A stretch of DNA of 64,000 nucleotides, taken from assembly GCA_023417655.1 (NCBI GenBank), contig JAEZFD010000059.1:1-64000 (forward strand), given 5' to 3'. Below the pieces are notes generated by a model that worked only from the letters and a program-made list of their open reading frames with translations, did not search any database and was not told the origin of the DNA. Source of the stretch: Planctomycetota bacterium. Lineage in GTDB: Bacteria; Planctomycetota; Planctomycetia; Planctomycetales; Planctomycetaceae. Below are positions 8,504-18,651 of this stretch, one piece after another. The position numbers and the translations under genes were made by a program. How positions within the stretch are numbered: position 1 is the stretch's first letter; each line of letters begins with the position of its first letter.

Positions 8504-11116
8504 ATGGTCAGCTCTCAGACGCAGAGAAAAACAATCGAGTCATCTGAAAGCCAAGAATCTTCAAAAGGACATTCCAAGAAACAGTCTCCGAGGCAAGATT
8601 CAAACAGGTCACGGCAGGAAGCTTCGGAGATCTCGAAAGAGGAAATGGAACAGACGGACGAGCAGCTTCGAACGGAGTCGCAACCCACTGACGAATTCAT
8701 CCCCGATTCCGACGAGATCACGGAGGATTCGGATGAGTTCACAGAATCTAACGAGATCAGTGACTCATCTGATTTGGACGAGACAGAGGTGGCAACCGAG
8801 TTAGAACTCGACTTGGAACTTGAAACTGACCGAGAAACTGAGGTCGTGGCAGAGGCAGTGACAGAGACGGTCATTGAGACCGAGGCCATGCTTGAAATCG
8901 CCGAAGAGGAGAAGGAACCTCTTGTTCCCGTCTGGGTGACTCCTTCGGCCATTTCTTCACCTGTTCGTTGCTGGCCCGGCAAACCTTATCCATTGGGGGC
9001 CACTTGGGACGGACGTGGGGTGAACTTCGCTATTTATGCAGAGAATGCTGAGCGGATTGAGCTCTGTCTTTTCGGAACTCAGGACGAGCCCAGCGAGGAA
9101 GTCCGTATTCCGTTAACCGAGCGTACGCATCAGTCCTGGCATGTTTTTTTGCCAGACGCTTTGCCTGGCCAACTTTATGGATATCGGGTCTACGGCCCCT
9201 ACGATCCCGAGCGAGGACATCGTTTCAATCCAAACAAGATTCTCCTCGATCCCTATGCGAAGGCGATCGGTCGCGATCTCGAATGGGATGATTCACTCTT
9301 CGGGTATCGGATTGGCGAGAATGATCTGACGTATGATGAACGAGACAGCGCCGATTATGCTCCACTGGCGATGGTCGTCGATAACTCGTTTACATGGGGA
9401 GATGATCGCCGCCCAGAGATTCCTCTGCACCGGTCGGTCATCTATGAAATGCATGTGAAAGGATTCAGTCATCTGAATCCATATCTCCCGGAAGAACTCC
9501 GCGGAAGCTACATGGGGCTGGCTTCGGAACCTTCGATCCGCTACCTCAAACATCTCGGTGTGACGGCCGTCGAGCTGCTGCCTGTTCAATATCGGATCGA
9601 TGATCGGCATTTGACTGAGCGAGGTCTCTCCAACTATTGGGGATACAATACGCTCGGTTACTTCTCACCGGACCCACGCTACAAGTCGAAGCTCGGATCA
9701 CTCGACCTTGTGCAGGAATTCAAGACGATGGTCCGCAACCTTCATGCGGCCGGAATCGAGGTGATTCTGGATGTGGTCTATAACCACACCGCCGAAGGCA
9801 ATCAGATGGGGCCGACTCTGACCTTCCGTGGGCTCGACAACGCAGCCTATTACCGGCTTTCCCCTGGGAATGAACGCTACTGCGTCGACTTCTCGGGATG
9901 TGGGAACTCGTTCAACCTTCGGAACCCATGGGTGCTGCAGCTGATTATGGACAGCCTGCGCTACTGGGTAACCGAGATGCACGTCGACGGTTTCAGATTC
10001 GATCTCGCGAGTGCGCTCGCTCGTGAGCTGATGCATGTGGATAAGCTGGGAGCATTCTTCGACATCATTCATCAGGATCCAGTGCTCTCGCAAGTGAAGC
10101 TGATTGCTGAGCCCTGGGATCTGGGTGAAGGAGGTTATCAGGTCGGGAACTTCCCAGTTCTCTGGTCGGAATGGAACGGGATCTATCGAGATTGCGTCCG
10201 CCACTTCTGGAAAGGGGACGGAGGATTTATCTCTGAATTCGCAACACGGCTCTGTGGCTCCAGCGATCTGTATGAATGGAGTGGCCGTCGACCTGCAGCC
10301 AGCATTAACTTCATTACGGCTCACGACGGCTTTACGCTGCGTGATCTGGTCTCATACGACCATAAGCACAATGAGGCGAACTGCGAAGGCAATCGCGATG
10401 GTGCCGACGACAACATCAGCTGGAACTGCGGGGAAGAGGGACCAACCGATAACCCCGCCATCAATGAGCTGCGGGACCGCAAGATTCGGAGTCTCCTCGC
10501 GACGCTCTTTCTCTCTCAGGGAGTCCCCATGCTCCTGTCTGGCGATGAAGCCGGGCACACACAGCACGGGAACAACAATACCTATTGTCAGGATAATGAG
10601 CTGACATGGTTTGACTGGGAGCTGGATGCGAAAGCGCAGAAGCAGGTCGAATTCGTCCGCAAGCTGATTCAGATCCGTCAGGAGAATCCGGTGCTCTGCC
10701 GTCGCCGGTTCTTCTATGGTTCGACGATGAAGGGGGAGAATGCGACTGACATCGTCTGGGTGAACATCGATGGCAGCGAGATGACGGACTCGGCCTGGCA
10801 GACTGATCATGCCAAGTGTTTAGGTGTCGTTCTGCTGGGAGAATATGTCGACTGTGACGAGCAGGGGAATCCGGTTCACGGTGATACGTTGCTGATACTA
10901 TTCAACGCGGATCATGGGGAACCGATTTCATTTGCTCTGCCAGAAGGACAAATTCTGGGCGATGATACTTTAATGCAGTGGGAGCGACTGTTCGATACGA
11001 ATGATCTGGACTTGGAATCAGCGAGCTTTGAGCCCGGTTCAGAGTATTTAATGAATTCGGCCTCCCTTGCACTCTTCCGTCGCGTCCCGGTTTCAGATGA
11101 CAAATCAGACAGCTGA
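8504..11116 (+). CDS. glgX: Glycogen debranching enzyme GlgX/TreX with acidic N-terminal extension
   Basis: 870 residues. The enzyme part starts near residue 155 (PGKPYPLGATWDGRGVNFA, a carbohydrate-binding-48-like fold). The GH13 barrel follows: VILDVVYNHT, the nucleophile region DGFRFDLASAL, the acid/base region LIAEPWDLG, and TAHDGFTLRDLVSY. GlgX cleaves alpha-1,6 branches left after phosphorylase action; in trehalose operons it is called TreX and supplies linear maltodextrins to TreY and TreZ, which follow here with a 20-base gap. Residues 1-150 are an unusual addition: a basic/polar start, then a run dominated by Glu, Asp, Ser and Thr, probably disordered. An aggaatt stretch precedes the ATG. 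Confidence 0.95.
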   Translation: MVSSQTQRKTIESSESQESSKGHSKKQSPRQDSNRSRQEASEISKEEMEQTDEQLRTESQPTDEFIPDSDEITEDSDEFTESNEISDSSDLDETEVATELELDLELETDRETEVVAEAVTETVIETEAMLEIAEEEKEPLVPVWVTPSAISSPVRCWPGKPYPLGATWDGRGVNFAIYAENAERIELCLFGTQDEPSEEVRIPLTERTHQSWHVFLPDALPGQLYGYRVYGPYDPERGHRFNPNKILLDPYAKAIGRDLEWDDSLFGYRIGENDLTYDERDSADYAPLAMVVDNSFTWGDDRRPEIPLHRSVIYEMHVKGFSHLNPYLPEELRGSYMGLASEPSIRYLKHLGVTAVELLPVQYRIDDRHLTERGLSNYWGYNTLGYFSPDPRYKSKLGSLDLVQEFKTMVRNLHAAGIEVILDVVYNHTAEGNQMGPTLTFRGLDNAAYYRLSPGNERYCVDFSGCGNSFNLRNPWVLQLIMDSLRYWVTEMHVDGFRFDLASALARELMHVDKLGAFFDIIHQDPVLSQVKLIAEPWDLGEGGYQVGNFPVLWSEWNGIYRDCVRHFWKGDGGFISEFATRLCGSSDLYEWSGRRPAASINFITAHDGFTLRDLVSYDHKHNEANCEGNRDGADDNISWNCGEEGPTDNPAINELRDRKIRSLLATLFLSQGVPMLLSGDEAGHTQHGNNNTYCQDNELTWFDWELDAKAQKQVEFVRKLIQIRQENPVLCRRRFFYGSTMKGENATDIVWVNIDGSEMTDSAWQTDHAKCLGVVLLGEYVDCDEQGNPVHGDTLLILFNADHGEPISFALPEGQILGDDTLMQWERLFDTNDLDLESASFEPGSEYLMNSASLALFRRVPVSDDKSDS

Positions 11117-11136
11117 GACTCGAAAGCTCACCTTCT

Positions 11137-13017
11137 ATGGCCGCTTCCCCTTCACAGGCTTCACAACTGCTCAGAAATTATGGGCCTGCTCCCGGTGCGA
11201 TTCGCTTTGACGATCAGACCGTGGAATGGCGGGTCTGGAGTCCTCAGTCTGACTCCGTCAAACTCATTCGCTATCTCCCTGAAGGGGAGGTTGCCGTTGA
11301 GATGCGCGATGAGGACGGGTGGTGGCTGGCCCGTGCGCCAGGGGTGCTGTCAGGTGAAAGATACCGCTTTCGGATTCCGACAGGCGATTTCGCGGATCCG
11401 GCCACCCGCTGGCAGCCGGAAGGCGTTTTCGGACCAAGTGCGGTTTTCTTCCCTGAGAAGTTTCAATGGTCCTCTTTAGACTGGAAGGGAATCGAGCGAA
11501 AGGATCTGCTGATATACGAAGTGCATATCGGGACCTTTACGCAGGCCGGGACATTTGCAGGAGCAATTGAGCGTCTCGCTGATCTGAAAGAACTGGGAAT
11601 TACCGCGATCGAAGTCATGCCAATCGGGCAGTTCTCAGGAGAACGGAACTGGGGTTACGATGGCGTTTTTCCTTATGCGGTTCAGAACTCTTACGGGGGA
11701 CCTCAGGCATTCCAGGAGTTTATCGACGCCGCCCATAACGCCGGACTCGCTGTGCTGCTAGACGTGGTTTATAACCATTTCGGCCCTGAAGGAAACGTTC
11801 TCGGGCAATTTGCGCCTTATTATAATCCTGACAAGCAGACACCTTGGGGTGCCGCAATAAACTTTGATGGTCCTGACTGTGAAGCAGTGCGGGGTTATGT
11901 GCTGCATAATGTCGCGATGTGGCTCAGAGATTTTCGGCTCGATGGACTGAGACTCGACGCGGTTCACGCCATTTCGGATTCTCGTTCCCCCCATCTGCTG
12001 TCAGAGATCAAAGCAGTCGCTGAGCAGATTGCACAGGAGCAGGGGCGAAAGATTCATATCATCGCGGAGAGCGAAACAACTGATCCTCGCATCGTTGACC
12101 CGGTGGTGGAGGACGGAATCGGACTGGACGGCGTCTGGGCGGATCAGTTCCATCATTGCATCAGGTCCCTGCTTGCTGGCGATCACACAGGATACTTTGC
12201 TGCCTATGGAACGTTAGGGCAGCTGGCCGAAGCCTATCAGGACGTCTATGTTTCCCGGGACTCTGAGAAGTCAACTGCCGGGGATCGAGACCGCAGTCGC
12301 TTTGTGGTCTGCATTCATAATCATGATCAGATCGGTAACCGTGCTCAGGGGGATCGTTCGCCGACTTATCTCTCTCCTGCAGTGCAACGACTCGCATGTG
12401 GACTGCTGATGGTTTCACCATGTACCCCGATGTTATTCATGGGGGAAGATTATGCGGAGACTAGACCCTTCCCTTATTTCTGCTCGTTTCAGGATTCCGA
12501 TCTGATCGCGGCTGTCAGAAACGGGCGACGTTCCGAATTCGAAGCATTGGGATTTCAATGGGGAACAGAGATTCCCGACCCGCAGGAACCACAAACATTT
12601 CATTCAGCTAAATTGTCATGGAATTGGCCGACGGAGTCTCATCACGCCCAGATGCGGCGGCTTTATCGCGACCTGATCCAGGCTCGTCGTACCTGGCGGG
12701 AACTGCAGGATCGGCGGGCACCTCGTGCCCATTCCATTGTGACTCAGAAACACGAGAAGCATGAGGAAGGACTGCTGATTCTTCAGCATGGGGATGATCC
12801 TGAACTGATGATCATCGCTAATCTGAGTCCGCGTGCGGAGCCTCTTCCGGAATCGATTTTGAATACTTATTTATTGCAATCAACTCTGCCGCGATTTAGC
12901 ACGGAACAGCGGATCTACGGAGGTACGCGAGACCTGACGCATCAGGTTCACTCGATCGAGCCCTTTGAACTTTTGATCTTCGGCACCATCCATGACAGAA
13001 CTGAAGACGCTGAGTGA
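11137..13017 (+). CDS. treZ: Malto-oligosyltrehalose trehalohydrolase TreZ
   Basis: 626 residues, usual for the family. TreZ cleaves the alpha-1,4 bond next to the trehalose end of maltooligosyltrehalose, releasing trehalose. The N-terminal sandwich domain (to about 100) is followed by the marker IYEVHIGTFTQAGTFAGAI, then VLLDVVYNHFGPEGN, the nucleophile region LRLDAVHAISD, an acid/base region IIAESE, and HNHDQIGNRAQGD. Its gene lies 20 bases after glgX and overlaps the start of treY by 26 bases, so the three are almost certainly one operon with coupled translation. Confidence 0.95.
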   Translation: MAASPSQASQLLRNYGPAPGAIRFDDQTVEWRVWSPQSDSVKLIRYLPEGEVAVEMRDEDGWWLARAPGVLSGERYRFRIPTGDFADPATRWQPEGVFGPSAVFFPEKFQWSSLDWKGIERKDLLIYEVHIGTFTQAGTFAGAIERLADLKELGITAIEVMPIGQFSGERNWGYDGVFPYAVQNSYGGPQAFQEFIDAAHNAGLAVLLDVVYNHFGPEGNVLGQFAPYYNPDKQTPWGAAINFDGPDCEAVRGYVLHNVAMWLRDFRLDGLRLDAVHAISDSRSPHLLSEIKAVAEQIAQEQGRKIHIIAESETTDPRIVDPVVEDGIGLDGVWADQFHHCIRSLLAGDHTGYFAAYGTLGQLAEAYQDVYVSRDSEKSTAGDRDRSRFVVCIHNHDQIGNRAQGDRSPTYLSPAVQRLACGLLMVSPCTPMLFMGEDYAETRPFPYFCSFQDSDLIAAVRNGRRSEFEALGFQWGTEIPDPQEPQTFHSAKLSWNWPTESHHAQMRRLYRDLIQARRTWRELQDRRAPRAHSIVTQKHEKHEEGLLILQHGDDPELMIIANLSPRAEPLPESILNTYLLQSTLPRFSTEQRIYGGTRDLTHQVHSIEPFELLIFGTIHDRTEDAE

Positions 13018-16000
13018 TGCCCACGATATTGCCGATTCAATCTGGGAGGAGCTGCGACGGCGGCAATGTCGTCCTCGGGCGACCTGCCGCCTGGAATTTC
13101 ATCCTGAGAATCTGACATTCCGCGACGCGATTGAGATCGTGCCCTATCTCGCCGAGTTAGGCATCAGTCACGTTTACGCATCCCCGTGTTTTCATGTCGC
13201 CAGCAATGTTTCCCATGGCTATGCGATCGTGGACACCTCCCGACTGAATCCAGCTCTCGGCAGCCCGGAAGATTACCGTGAATATATCGAGACCCTCCAT
13301 CGACACGGCATGGGGCAGATACTCGATATTGTTCCGAACCACATGAGCACCTCTGTCGGTGAGAATCTGTGGTGGACCGATGTGCTCGAACATGGTCAAT
13401 CGTCTCCCTTCGCGGAGTATTTCGATATCGACTGGGATCCCGTCGAGTCGGCACTGAAGAACCGGATTCTGCTCCCGGTATTAGGCGATTCGTTCGGAGC
13501 CGTGCTTGAGCGCGGAGAGCTGAGTCTCATCTACTCCGATGGCGGTTTCTACCTCCAGTACTACGAACGCCGTTTTCCGCTGGACCCCGTCAGCAATGCT
13601 CTTGTCTTCGAGGAATTGATTCGTGTTTCTCAGGAGAACGGCGTTGATTCTGAGGATCTGCTGGAACTGCAAAGTCTGCTGACCGCGATCCGGCATCTTC
13701 CTCCGCGATATGAAACGGACGCCGAACGTCGACAGGAGCGGATCCGTGAGTCGCGGGTCATCCGGCAACGAATCCGTCAGCTGGTCGATCGTTCATCCGA
13801 AGTTGGGGAATCAATCACTCGCACGTTGACGGAACTCAATGGAGATGTATCCGACCCTGCGAGTTTCGCCCGACTTGAACGACTCCTGGATCAACAGGCA
13901 TATCGACTCTCCCGCTGGAAAGCTGCATCAGACGAAATCAACTACCGACGGTTCTTTGATGTCAATGAACTGGCGGCCATCTCGACAGAGCGGTTGGACG
14001 TATTTCAGGCCAGTCACCAACTGGTTCTGCAGTTGTTAGCGGCCGGGGACATTGATGGCGTTCGCGTCGATCATGTCGACGGATTATTCGACCCATTGCA
14101 GTACCTCTGGCGACTGCAGTGGAGCTACATCTCGGCAATAATTGATCGAGAACTGGTGGCACGATGCGGCGAAGGTGGACTGCCTGATAATGGCCCCTCC
14201 CGCGAGGAACTCCGGCGACAGATTCTCACCTTGCTGCATGAGAAAATTGGCGGACCGTCACCGGATTCGCTCTTCTCAGATGAGATGCTGCGGATCGGCA
14301 GACTTCGTGCGGAAGGTGAGAACGATGCCACTCTTCCCCCGACCACTCCGGAGTTACCGCTCACGGTCTATGTCGAGAAGATCCTCGGAGCCAATGAACA
14401 TCTGCCTGAGAACTGGCCCGTCGCGGGGACGACAGGATACGAATTCCTGAATCAGCTGAACGGCCTGTTCGTCGACGCCGGTGGCTATGAGAAAATCAAA
14501 CGCCATTATCAGCGGTTCGTCCATACCCTGAATACGATGAACCGTGTCATTCAGGAATCGAAGCGTTTGATTCTGGATGTGTCGATGCCCAGTGAGCTTC
14601 AGCTGCTCGCGCATCGACTGAAGCGTCTTGCCAACTGCGACCGACATTCCCGCGACTTCACTCTGAATAATCTGCTCGCAGCGCTGTCTGAGATCATGAT
14701 CGACTTTCCGGTCTATCGAACCTATCTGACAGCAGGTGCTCGGTCAGCCAACGATGTCGCCGTCATCCAGCAGGCAATTCGCAAAGCCCGACGGCGAAAT
14801 CCAGCGATGGATCGCGAAGTTTTTGCCTGGATGACGCAGGTTCTGTTGCAGCAATGGAACGGAATTGAAAAACACCCAGAGGCCTATCACCTGTTCATCG
14901 GTCGATTCCAGCAGGTGACAAGTCCTGTGATGGCGAAGGGAATCGAAGACACGGCCTTCTATCGCCACATCCCGTTGGTGTCGGTCAATGAAGTCGGCGG
15001 CCATCCTGACATTGCTCCAGTTTCGCTCGACCGATTTCATGCTGAGAATTTGTCGCGACAACTGCGGACGCCGCACTCAATGCTCTGTACGTCAACTCAC
15101 GATACGAAGCGGAGTGAAGATGTCCGGATGCGAATTAATGCCCTGTCGGAAGTACCGGATCACTGGCGGACACTTGTGAGCCGGCAGTCTCGTCGAAATC
15201 GACGCTGGAAAGTCGAAATCCAGGGCGAGTTGGCTCCGAGTCCGAATGATGAACTTCTTTTGTATCAGATCACCTGGGGCATCTGGCCCGCGGAACCGAT
15301 TTCAGAAGAGGAAGCCCGTCAGCGCCTCGGAAGACTTCATCAGTACATGGAGAAGGCGATTCACGAGGAGAAAGAAAACACCAGCTGGATCTCTCCGCAT
15401 CCCGAGTACGAATCCGCGGTGACACAGTTCACAGAACGAGTCCTGCTCGATAACAGCAGCACATCGCTCCTGGGCGATATCCAATCACTGCAGAAGCAGA
15501 TTCTGCAGGGAGCCCATCTCAATTCCGTTTCGGCTGTCCTGCTGAAAAATACTTCGCCAGGTGTGCCTGACCTTTATCAGGGACAGGAAGTCTTTGATGA
15601 CAGTCTCGTCGATCCTGATAACCGTCGCAAAGTAGACTTCGGGTTCCGAAAGGAGTTGCTTGCAAAGGTTCGCCAGCAGTCCGAACAGGATTTAGATGGC
15701 CTGTTGAAGGAACTCATCGTCCATCCTTGTGATCCGCGATTCAAACTGTTTGTGACTTGGCGAACGCTGCAGGTGCGGAAGAAGTACGAAGAGATCTTCA
15801 CCTCCGGAGTCTATCAGCCACTGACGGTGCAGGGGCCACTTGCAGACTACTTCTGTGCGTTTGCGCGCCGAGTCGATGCTGAAGCTGCGATTGTGATTGC
15901 TCCGCGCCTGTGCTGCCGTCTGCTTCTCGGAGTGGGAGGGGATGTCGCACGCTTCCCTGAACTGACGGGACTCGAAGAGACCTCGGTACAGCTTCCAGAT

Positions 16001-16117
16001 GATCTCTCAGGGAAGGTCCGGGAGCAGTTCACCGGGAAGGAACATACTTGCTCAGAGCGGATCTATCTGAAGTCGCTGCTTGGCACTTTCCCGTTGGGCC
16101 TGTTGGTCACATCGTAA
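12992..16117 (+). CDS. treY: Malto-oligosyltrehalose synthase TreY
   Basis: 1041 residues. TreY turns the reducing-end alpha-1,4 bond of maltodextrins into the alpha,alpha-1,1 bond of trehalose. Family signs are a GH13 start with AELGISHVYASP and SHGYAIVDTSRLNP, ILDIVPNHMS, GDIDGVRVDHVDGL for the nucleophile region, YVEKILGANEHLP for the acid/base region, STHDTKRSEDVRMR, and a late SPGVPDLYQGQEVFDDSLVDPDNRR. It is longer than many TreY proteins (about 700-950 residues), mainly through helical inserts in the middle. It overlaps treZ by 26 bases. Confidence 0.95.
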   Translation: MTELKTLSDAHDIADSIWEELRRRQCRPRATCRLEFHPENLTFRDAIEIVPYLAELGISHVYASPCFHVASNVSHGYAIVDTSRLNPALGSPEDYREYIETLHRHGMGQILDIVPNHMSTSVGENLWWTDVLEHGQSSPFAEYFDIDWDPVESALKNRILLPVLGDSFGAVLERGELSLIYSDGGFYLQYYERRFPLDPVSNALVFEELIRVSQENGVDSEDLLELQSLLTAIRHLPPRYETDAERRQERIRESRVIRQRIRQLVDRSSEVGESITRTLTELNGDVSDPASFARLERLLDQQAYRLSRWKAASDEINYRRFFDVNELAAISTERLDVFQASHQLVLQLLAAGDIDGVRVDHVDGLFDPLQYLWRLQWSYISAIIDRELVARCGEGGLPDNGPSREELRRQILTLLHEKIGGPSPDSLFSDEMLRIGRLRAEGENDATLPPTTPELPLTVYVEKILGANEHLPENWPVAGTTGYEFLNQLNGLFVDAGGYEKIKRHYQRFVHTLNTMNRVIQESKRLILDVSMPSELQLLAHRLKRLANCDRHSRDFTLNNLLAALSEIMIDFPVYRTYLTAGARSANDVAVIQQAIRKARRRNPAMDREVFAWMTQVLLQQWNGIEKHPEAYHLFIGRFQQVTSPVMAKGIEDTAFYRHIPLVSVNEVGGHPDIAPVSLDRFHAENLSRQLRTPHSMLCTSTHDTKRSEDVRMRINALSEVPDHWRTLVSRQSRRNRRWKVEIQGELAPSPNDELLLYQITWGIWPAEPISEEEARQRLGRLHQYMEKAIHEEKENTSWISPHPEYESAVTQFTERVLLDNSSTSLLGDIQSLQKQILQGAHLNSVSAVLLKNTSPGVPDLYQGQEVFDDSLVDPDNRRKVDFGFRKELLAKVRQQSEQDLDGLLKELIVHPCDPRFKLFVTWRTLQVRKKYEEIFTSGVYQPLTVQGPLADYFCAFARRVDAEAAIVIAPRLCCRLLLGVGGDVARFPELTGLEETSVQLPDDLSGKVREQFTGKEHTCSERIYLKSLLGTFPLGLLVTS

Positions 16118-16131
16118 TTTCATCCAACAGG
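16099..16131 (+). terminator. Weak hairpin over the treY stop codon
   Basis: Perfect 8-base arms (cctgttgg and ccaacagg) with a 17-base gap that includes the treY stop codon. No T-run follows. It may mark the end of transcription between the convergent treY and M28 genes, but support is thin. Confidence 0.3.
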
Positions 16132-16144
16132 AACCGAGTCACAA

Positions 16145-17110
16145 TCAGCGGGAACCGGCGGGTTCCGGAAGTTGCGACCAGGCTGAAACGACGACGCCCA
16201 CTTTGTTGAGCGTGCCGGGTGAACAGGCAGCCGGTAGATCGTTTCGGCGATGCCAATGGGGATAGTCGAAGTCGATGATATCGCAAGTCGGAATGCGAGC
16301 GATTTGATTGAGCGGGATGTGATCGTCCAGCACCTCGTGCTTCCTTTGGGCGATGAAATCCTTGATTCCCAGTCGACGGGCGACATCCCAAACCTGCTGA
16401 GTGACAGCTGGAGCATACCGCAGACTGTTCACCTCGTAATAAAAACGGGCATTCTGTCCTGCGACCATGTCCAGCAGGACTCCCTGCGAATAAACGGGAT
16501 CAGTCGCCGCTTTCGCTGCATAACGCTTTGCGAAGTATTCAGAACCATGGAAGTACTTGTCGTCAGGTGAGTAGACGAGTTCTTCCCCGTCGAAGATCAC
16601 AAAATCGACGGCCGGACGAGTCTCCAGCGCAGCGAACTGATGACCCAGTTCCATCATCAGCGCGACGCCACTCGCTCCATCGTTGGCTCCGATGAACGGC
16701 TTGCTCCGCAGTTCTTCGGTCGGCTCTCGATCGGGATGAGGACGTGTGTCGTAGTGACAGGAAATGAGCTTCCTGACCGGTGCTTCAGGGTTCCAGCTGA
16801 CGATAAGATTCCGCATCCGGACAGGCTCGCCTGTTTTTGGATGGGGAACGTCGAAGTCCTGCCAGTGAACACGAGCCCCGAGCGAGGAGAAATGCTTTTC
16901 CAGCAGCTCCTGTTGCTGAGTCATGCCTGCTGACCCAGAGATGCGAGGACCAATCGCACAGATCGATTCCAGATACTTGAATGCCCGTCGGCCGTCAAAG
17001 GGGGGAGTGGCGAGTCGCTGGGCAGATACCGACTCGGCCGAAGCAGTCAGGAAGGCCAGACATGCCAGTGACAGCAGCGCAGGGGCGCGCAACGCGAGAA
17101 TGAACTTCAT
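16145..17110 (-). CDS. Exported M28-family peptidase / glutaminyl-cyclase-like protein
   Basis: 321 residues, with a signal peptide (hydrophobic core at residues 8-24, ending near SVSAQ). Zinc-ligand regions of the M28 fold are present: SCHYDTRPH, GANDGASGVALMMELG, IFDGEELVYS and a late DDHIPLNQ, then PHWHRRNDL. The spacing, and the single Glu-Glu with a following YFHGSEYFAKR, look closer to secreted glutaminyl-peptide cyclotransferases than to typical aminopeptidases. Both share the fold, so the reaction (N-terminal pyroglutamate formation or peptide cleavage) stays open. It probably acts in the periplasm and converges on treY. Confidence 0.85.
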   Translation of the reverse strand: MKFILALRAPALLSLACLAFLTASAESVSAQRLATPPFDGRRAFKYLESICAIGPRISGSAGMTQQQELLEKHFSSLGARVHWQDFDVPHPKTGEPVRMRNLIVSWNPEAPVRKLISCHYDTRPHPDREPTEELRSKPFIGANDGASGVALMMELGHQFAALETRPAVDFVIFDGEELVYSPDDKYFHGSEYFAKRYAAKAATDPVYSQGVLLDMVAGQNARFYYEVNSLRYAPAVTQQVWDVARRLGIKDFIAQRKHEVLDDHIPLNQIARIPTCDIIDFDYPHWHRRNDLPAACSPGTLNKVGVVVSAWSQLPEPAGSR

Positions 17111-17314
17111 GGGATCCTTCCGAATTCCGTCCTTGGAGCTGCTATTCGGTGTGTCGCATCGGACTTGTCAGTGCCCGGAGCATGACATGTTCAGGCCGGG
17201 ACTCGTTCAAAGCGTCACCCGTCTTTCCGTGCGGACGGACGAGCGAATGGTATCCGGTAAGGAGCCTCGGAATCCAGAGTGGTCCGCTGACGAGAGAGGT
17301 CCTGACAAAAGAAG

Positions 17315-17354
17315 ACCCGCTCCGTGATTAGATTTCTGACCAGACGGAGCGGGT
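17315..17354 (-). terminator. Intrinsic terminator of the 266-residue unknown gene
   Basis: Perfect 11-base arms (17315-17325 and 17344-17354). On the minus strand the hairpin is followed by cttcttttgtc, a T-rich tract. It lies 28 bases past the stop of the gene ending at 17383. Confidence 0.65.
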
Positions 17355-17382
17355 TCAACTCAAAGAAGTAATCACCTCAAAA

Positions 17383-18183
17383 TCAGACCAGCGATGCGAC
17401 GCGGGCCTGCAGTTCTTCGATGGAATTCAACAGGCGCTGTTGAATGGGTGCCGGGATCTCCCCGAAGTCTTCGATCACAGCTGGAGTCAGCATGGCCAGA
17501 ACCCGCTCGAGGCTCATCGCTGCTTTCTTGACCACCTGTTCGGAACTGAGTTCTTCTTTCTGACCGCCTTCGCCGGGAGCATTGCCTCGCGCCCCCTTGG
17601 CGAATGGCGTGTACTCGCCATGACCGGAATCACGTGCCGCTGAAGCCACGAGTTCTGGCCGGGATCCGTCCGCGTCAAACGGAGCCGATTCAAATGGCTC
17701 GCCGAGTGAACGGGTCTGTGGATCCCGTCTGAAGTCTTCAGGGTTCTGAACCATCCCGATGTCGGCGGTCAGAAATGCTCCAGGGAACCCGAGCATTGTC
17801 TCTTCCGCAGGGGCCTCTGCCAGATCCTCGCCGTGCTGAGCCCGACGCCAGGCCTTCATTTCGGCGACAGTCGCTTCCATGTCATTCGCCCACTGCAAGC
17901 AGTCGGCGGCGTCATCCCAGTTGATGACCACATAGAAGTGAGACCACTTCAGGTTCGGATAGTTCTGATGGACGTCTGCGAAGGTTTCCCAGACGCGGCG
18001 GCGTTGATACACCTGATCGCCGCTCAGACCGATCAGTTGACCGAAATCGGCATCGGTTCGACCGCGCGAATAGCGCTGCGTCCACTGAGACGCGCATTCA
18101 CCGATCTCCCAGTTACAGCTGCTCAGCGCCTGCTGGGCACGCAGAACGAGTTGATCTTCTGTTTCTTGCTCGAGACTGGACAT
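17383..18183 (-). CDS. Conserved protein of unknown function, possibly DNA-binding
   Basis: 266 residues with no signal or membrane segment. Residues about 35-120 are helical and contain ADFGQLIGLSGDQVYQRRR, which reads like a helix-turn-helix, followed by WSHFYVVINWDDAADCLQW and EATVAEMKAWRR. This layout recalls the helical part of ParB/DUF3102-like proteins, but the match is a weak visual one. The middle is Pro/Ser/Asp-rich and likely disordered. A final helical segment (about 215-266) could mediate self-association. It has its own terminator and probably its own promoter in the gap upstream. Confidence 0.75.
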   Translation of the reverse strand: MSSLEQETEDQLVLRAQQALSSCNWEIGECASQWTQRYSRGRTDADFGQLIGLSGDQVYQRRRVWETFADVHQNYPNLKWSHFYVVINWDDAADCLQWANDMEATVAEMKAWRRAQHGEDLAEAPAEETMLGFPGAFLTADIGMVQNPEDFRRDPQTRSLGEPFESAPFDADGSRPELVASAARDSGHGEYTPFAKGARGNAPGEGGQKEELSSEQVVKKAAMSLERVLAMLTPAVIEDFGEIPAPIQQRLLNSIEELQARVASLV

Positions 18184-18651
18184 GGAACTCCTGCGGTCCT
18201 TCAGACAAAGTGTTCATGAACGCCGCGTCTCGCATGTGATTCCGGAAGTCAGTGTCACAGAATCAAGGCGTGCTGGCGAAGAGGGAGGATTTCGACGTTC
18301 TGAATTGCGGGTTAAGGACACTGTCCGAACTGACGGTGTTTCAACTCGCAGACGCCGCATTTCAACGGAATCCGGTTCCGAAGTTGCGTGGTTGGCTTTG
18401 CACATTATCACGAATTCGAGTCAGATTGCCACGATCATCAGCTCGATTTCGAAGACTTTGATTCTGCACTGCATGTCAGTTCTGATCTGCCGCACAGGTG
18501 GGCTCAGGGGAAAATGCTCAAGGGCTTTGACATAGCACGGAACCCTTTCCCAGCAGACAACTTCCGAAGAAACTGAGAACCTCGGACAAGAAGCGGACGA
18601 GCCGGTGCGAGCCACCTGCATTAGATCTATGGATCAGGAAAATGGGAGACT
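18184..18651. other. Intergenic region, nothing clear
   Basis: About 470 bases between two minus-strand genes. Short frames exist on both strands but none looks like a protein family. A 10-base palindrome gttcatgaac near 18208 and a weak ggaa/ttcc hairpin near 18370 are the only symmetric sites noticed. It presumably holds the promoter of the 266-residue gene and the end of the glnE transcript. Confidence 0.4.
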
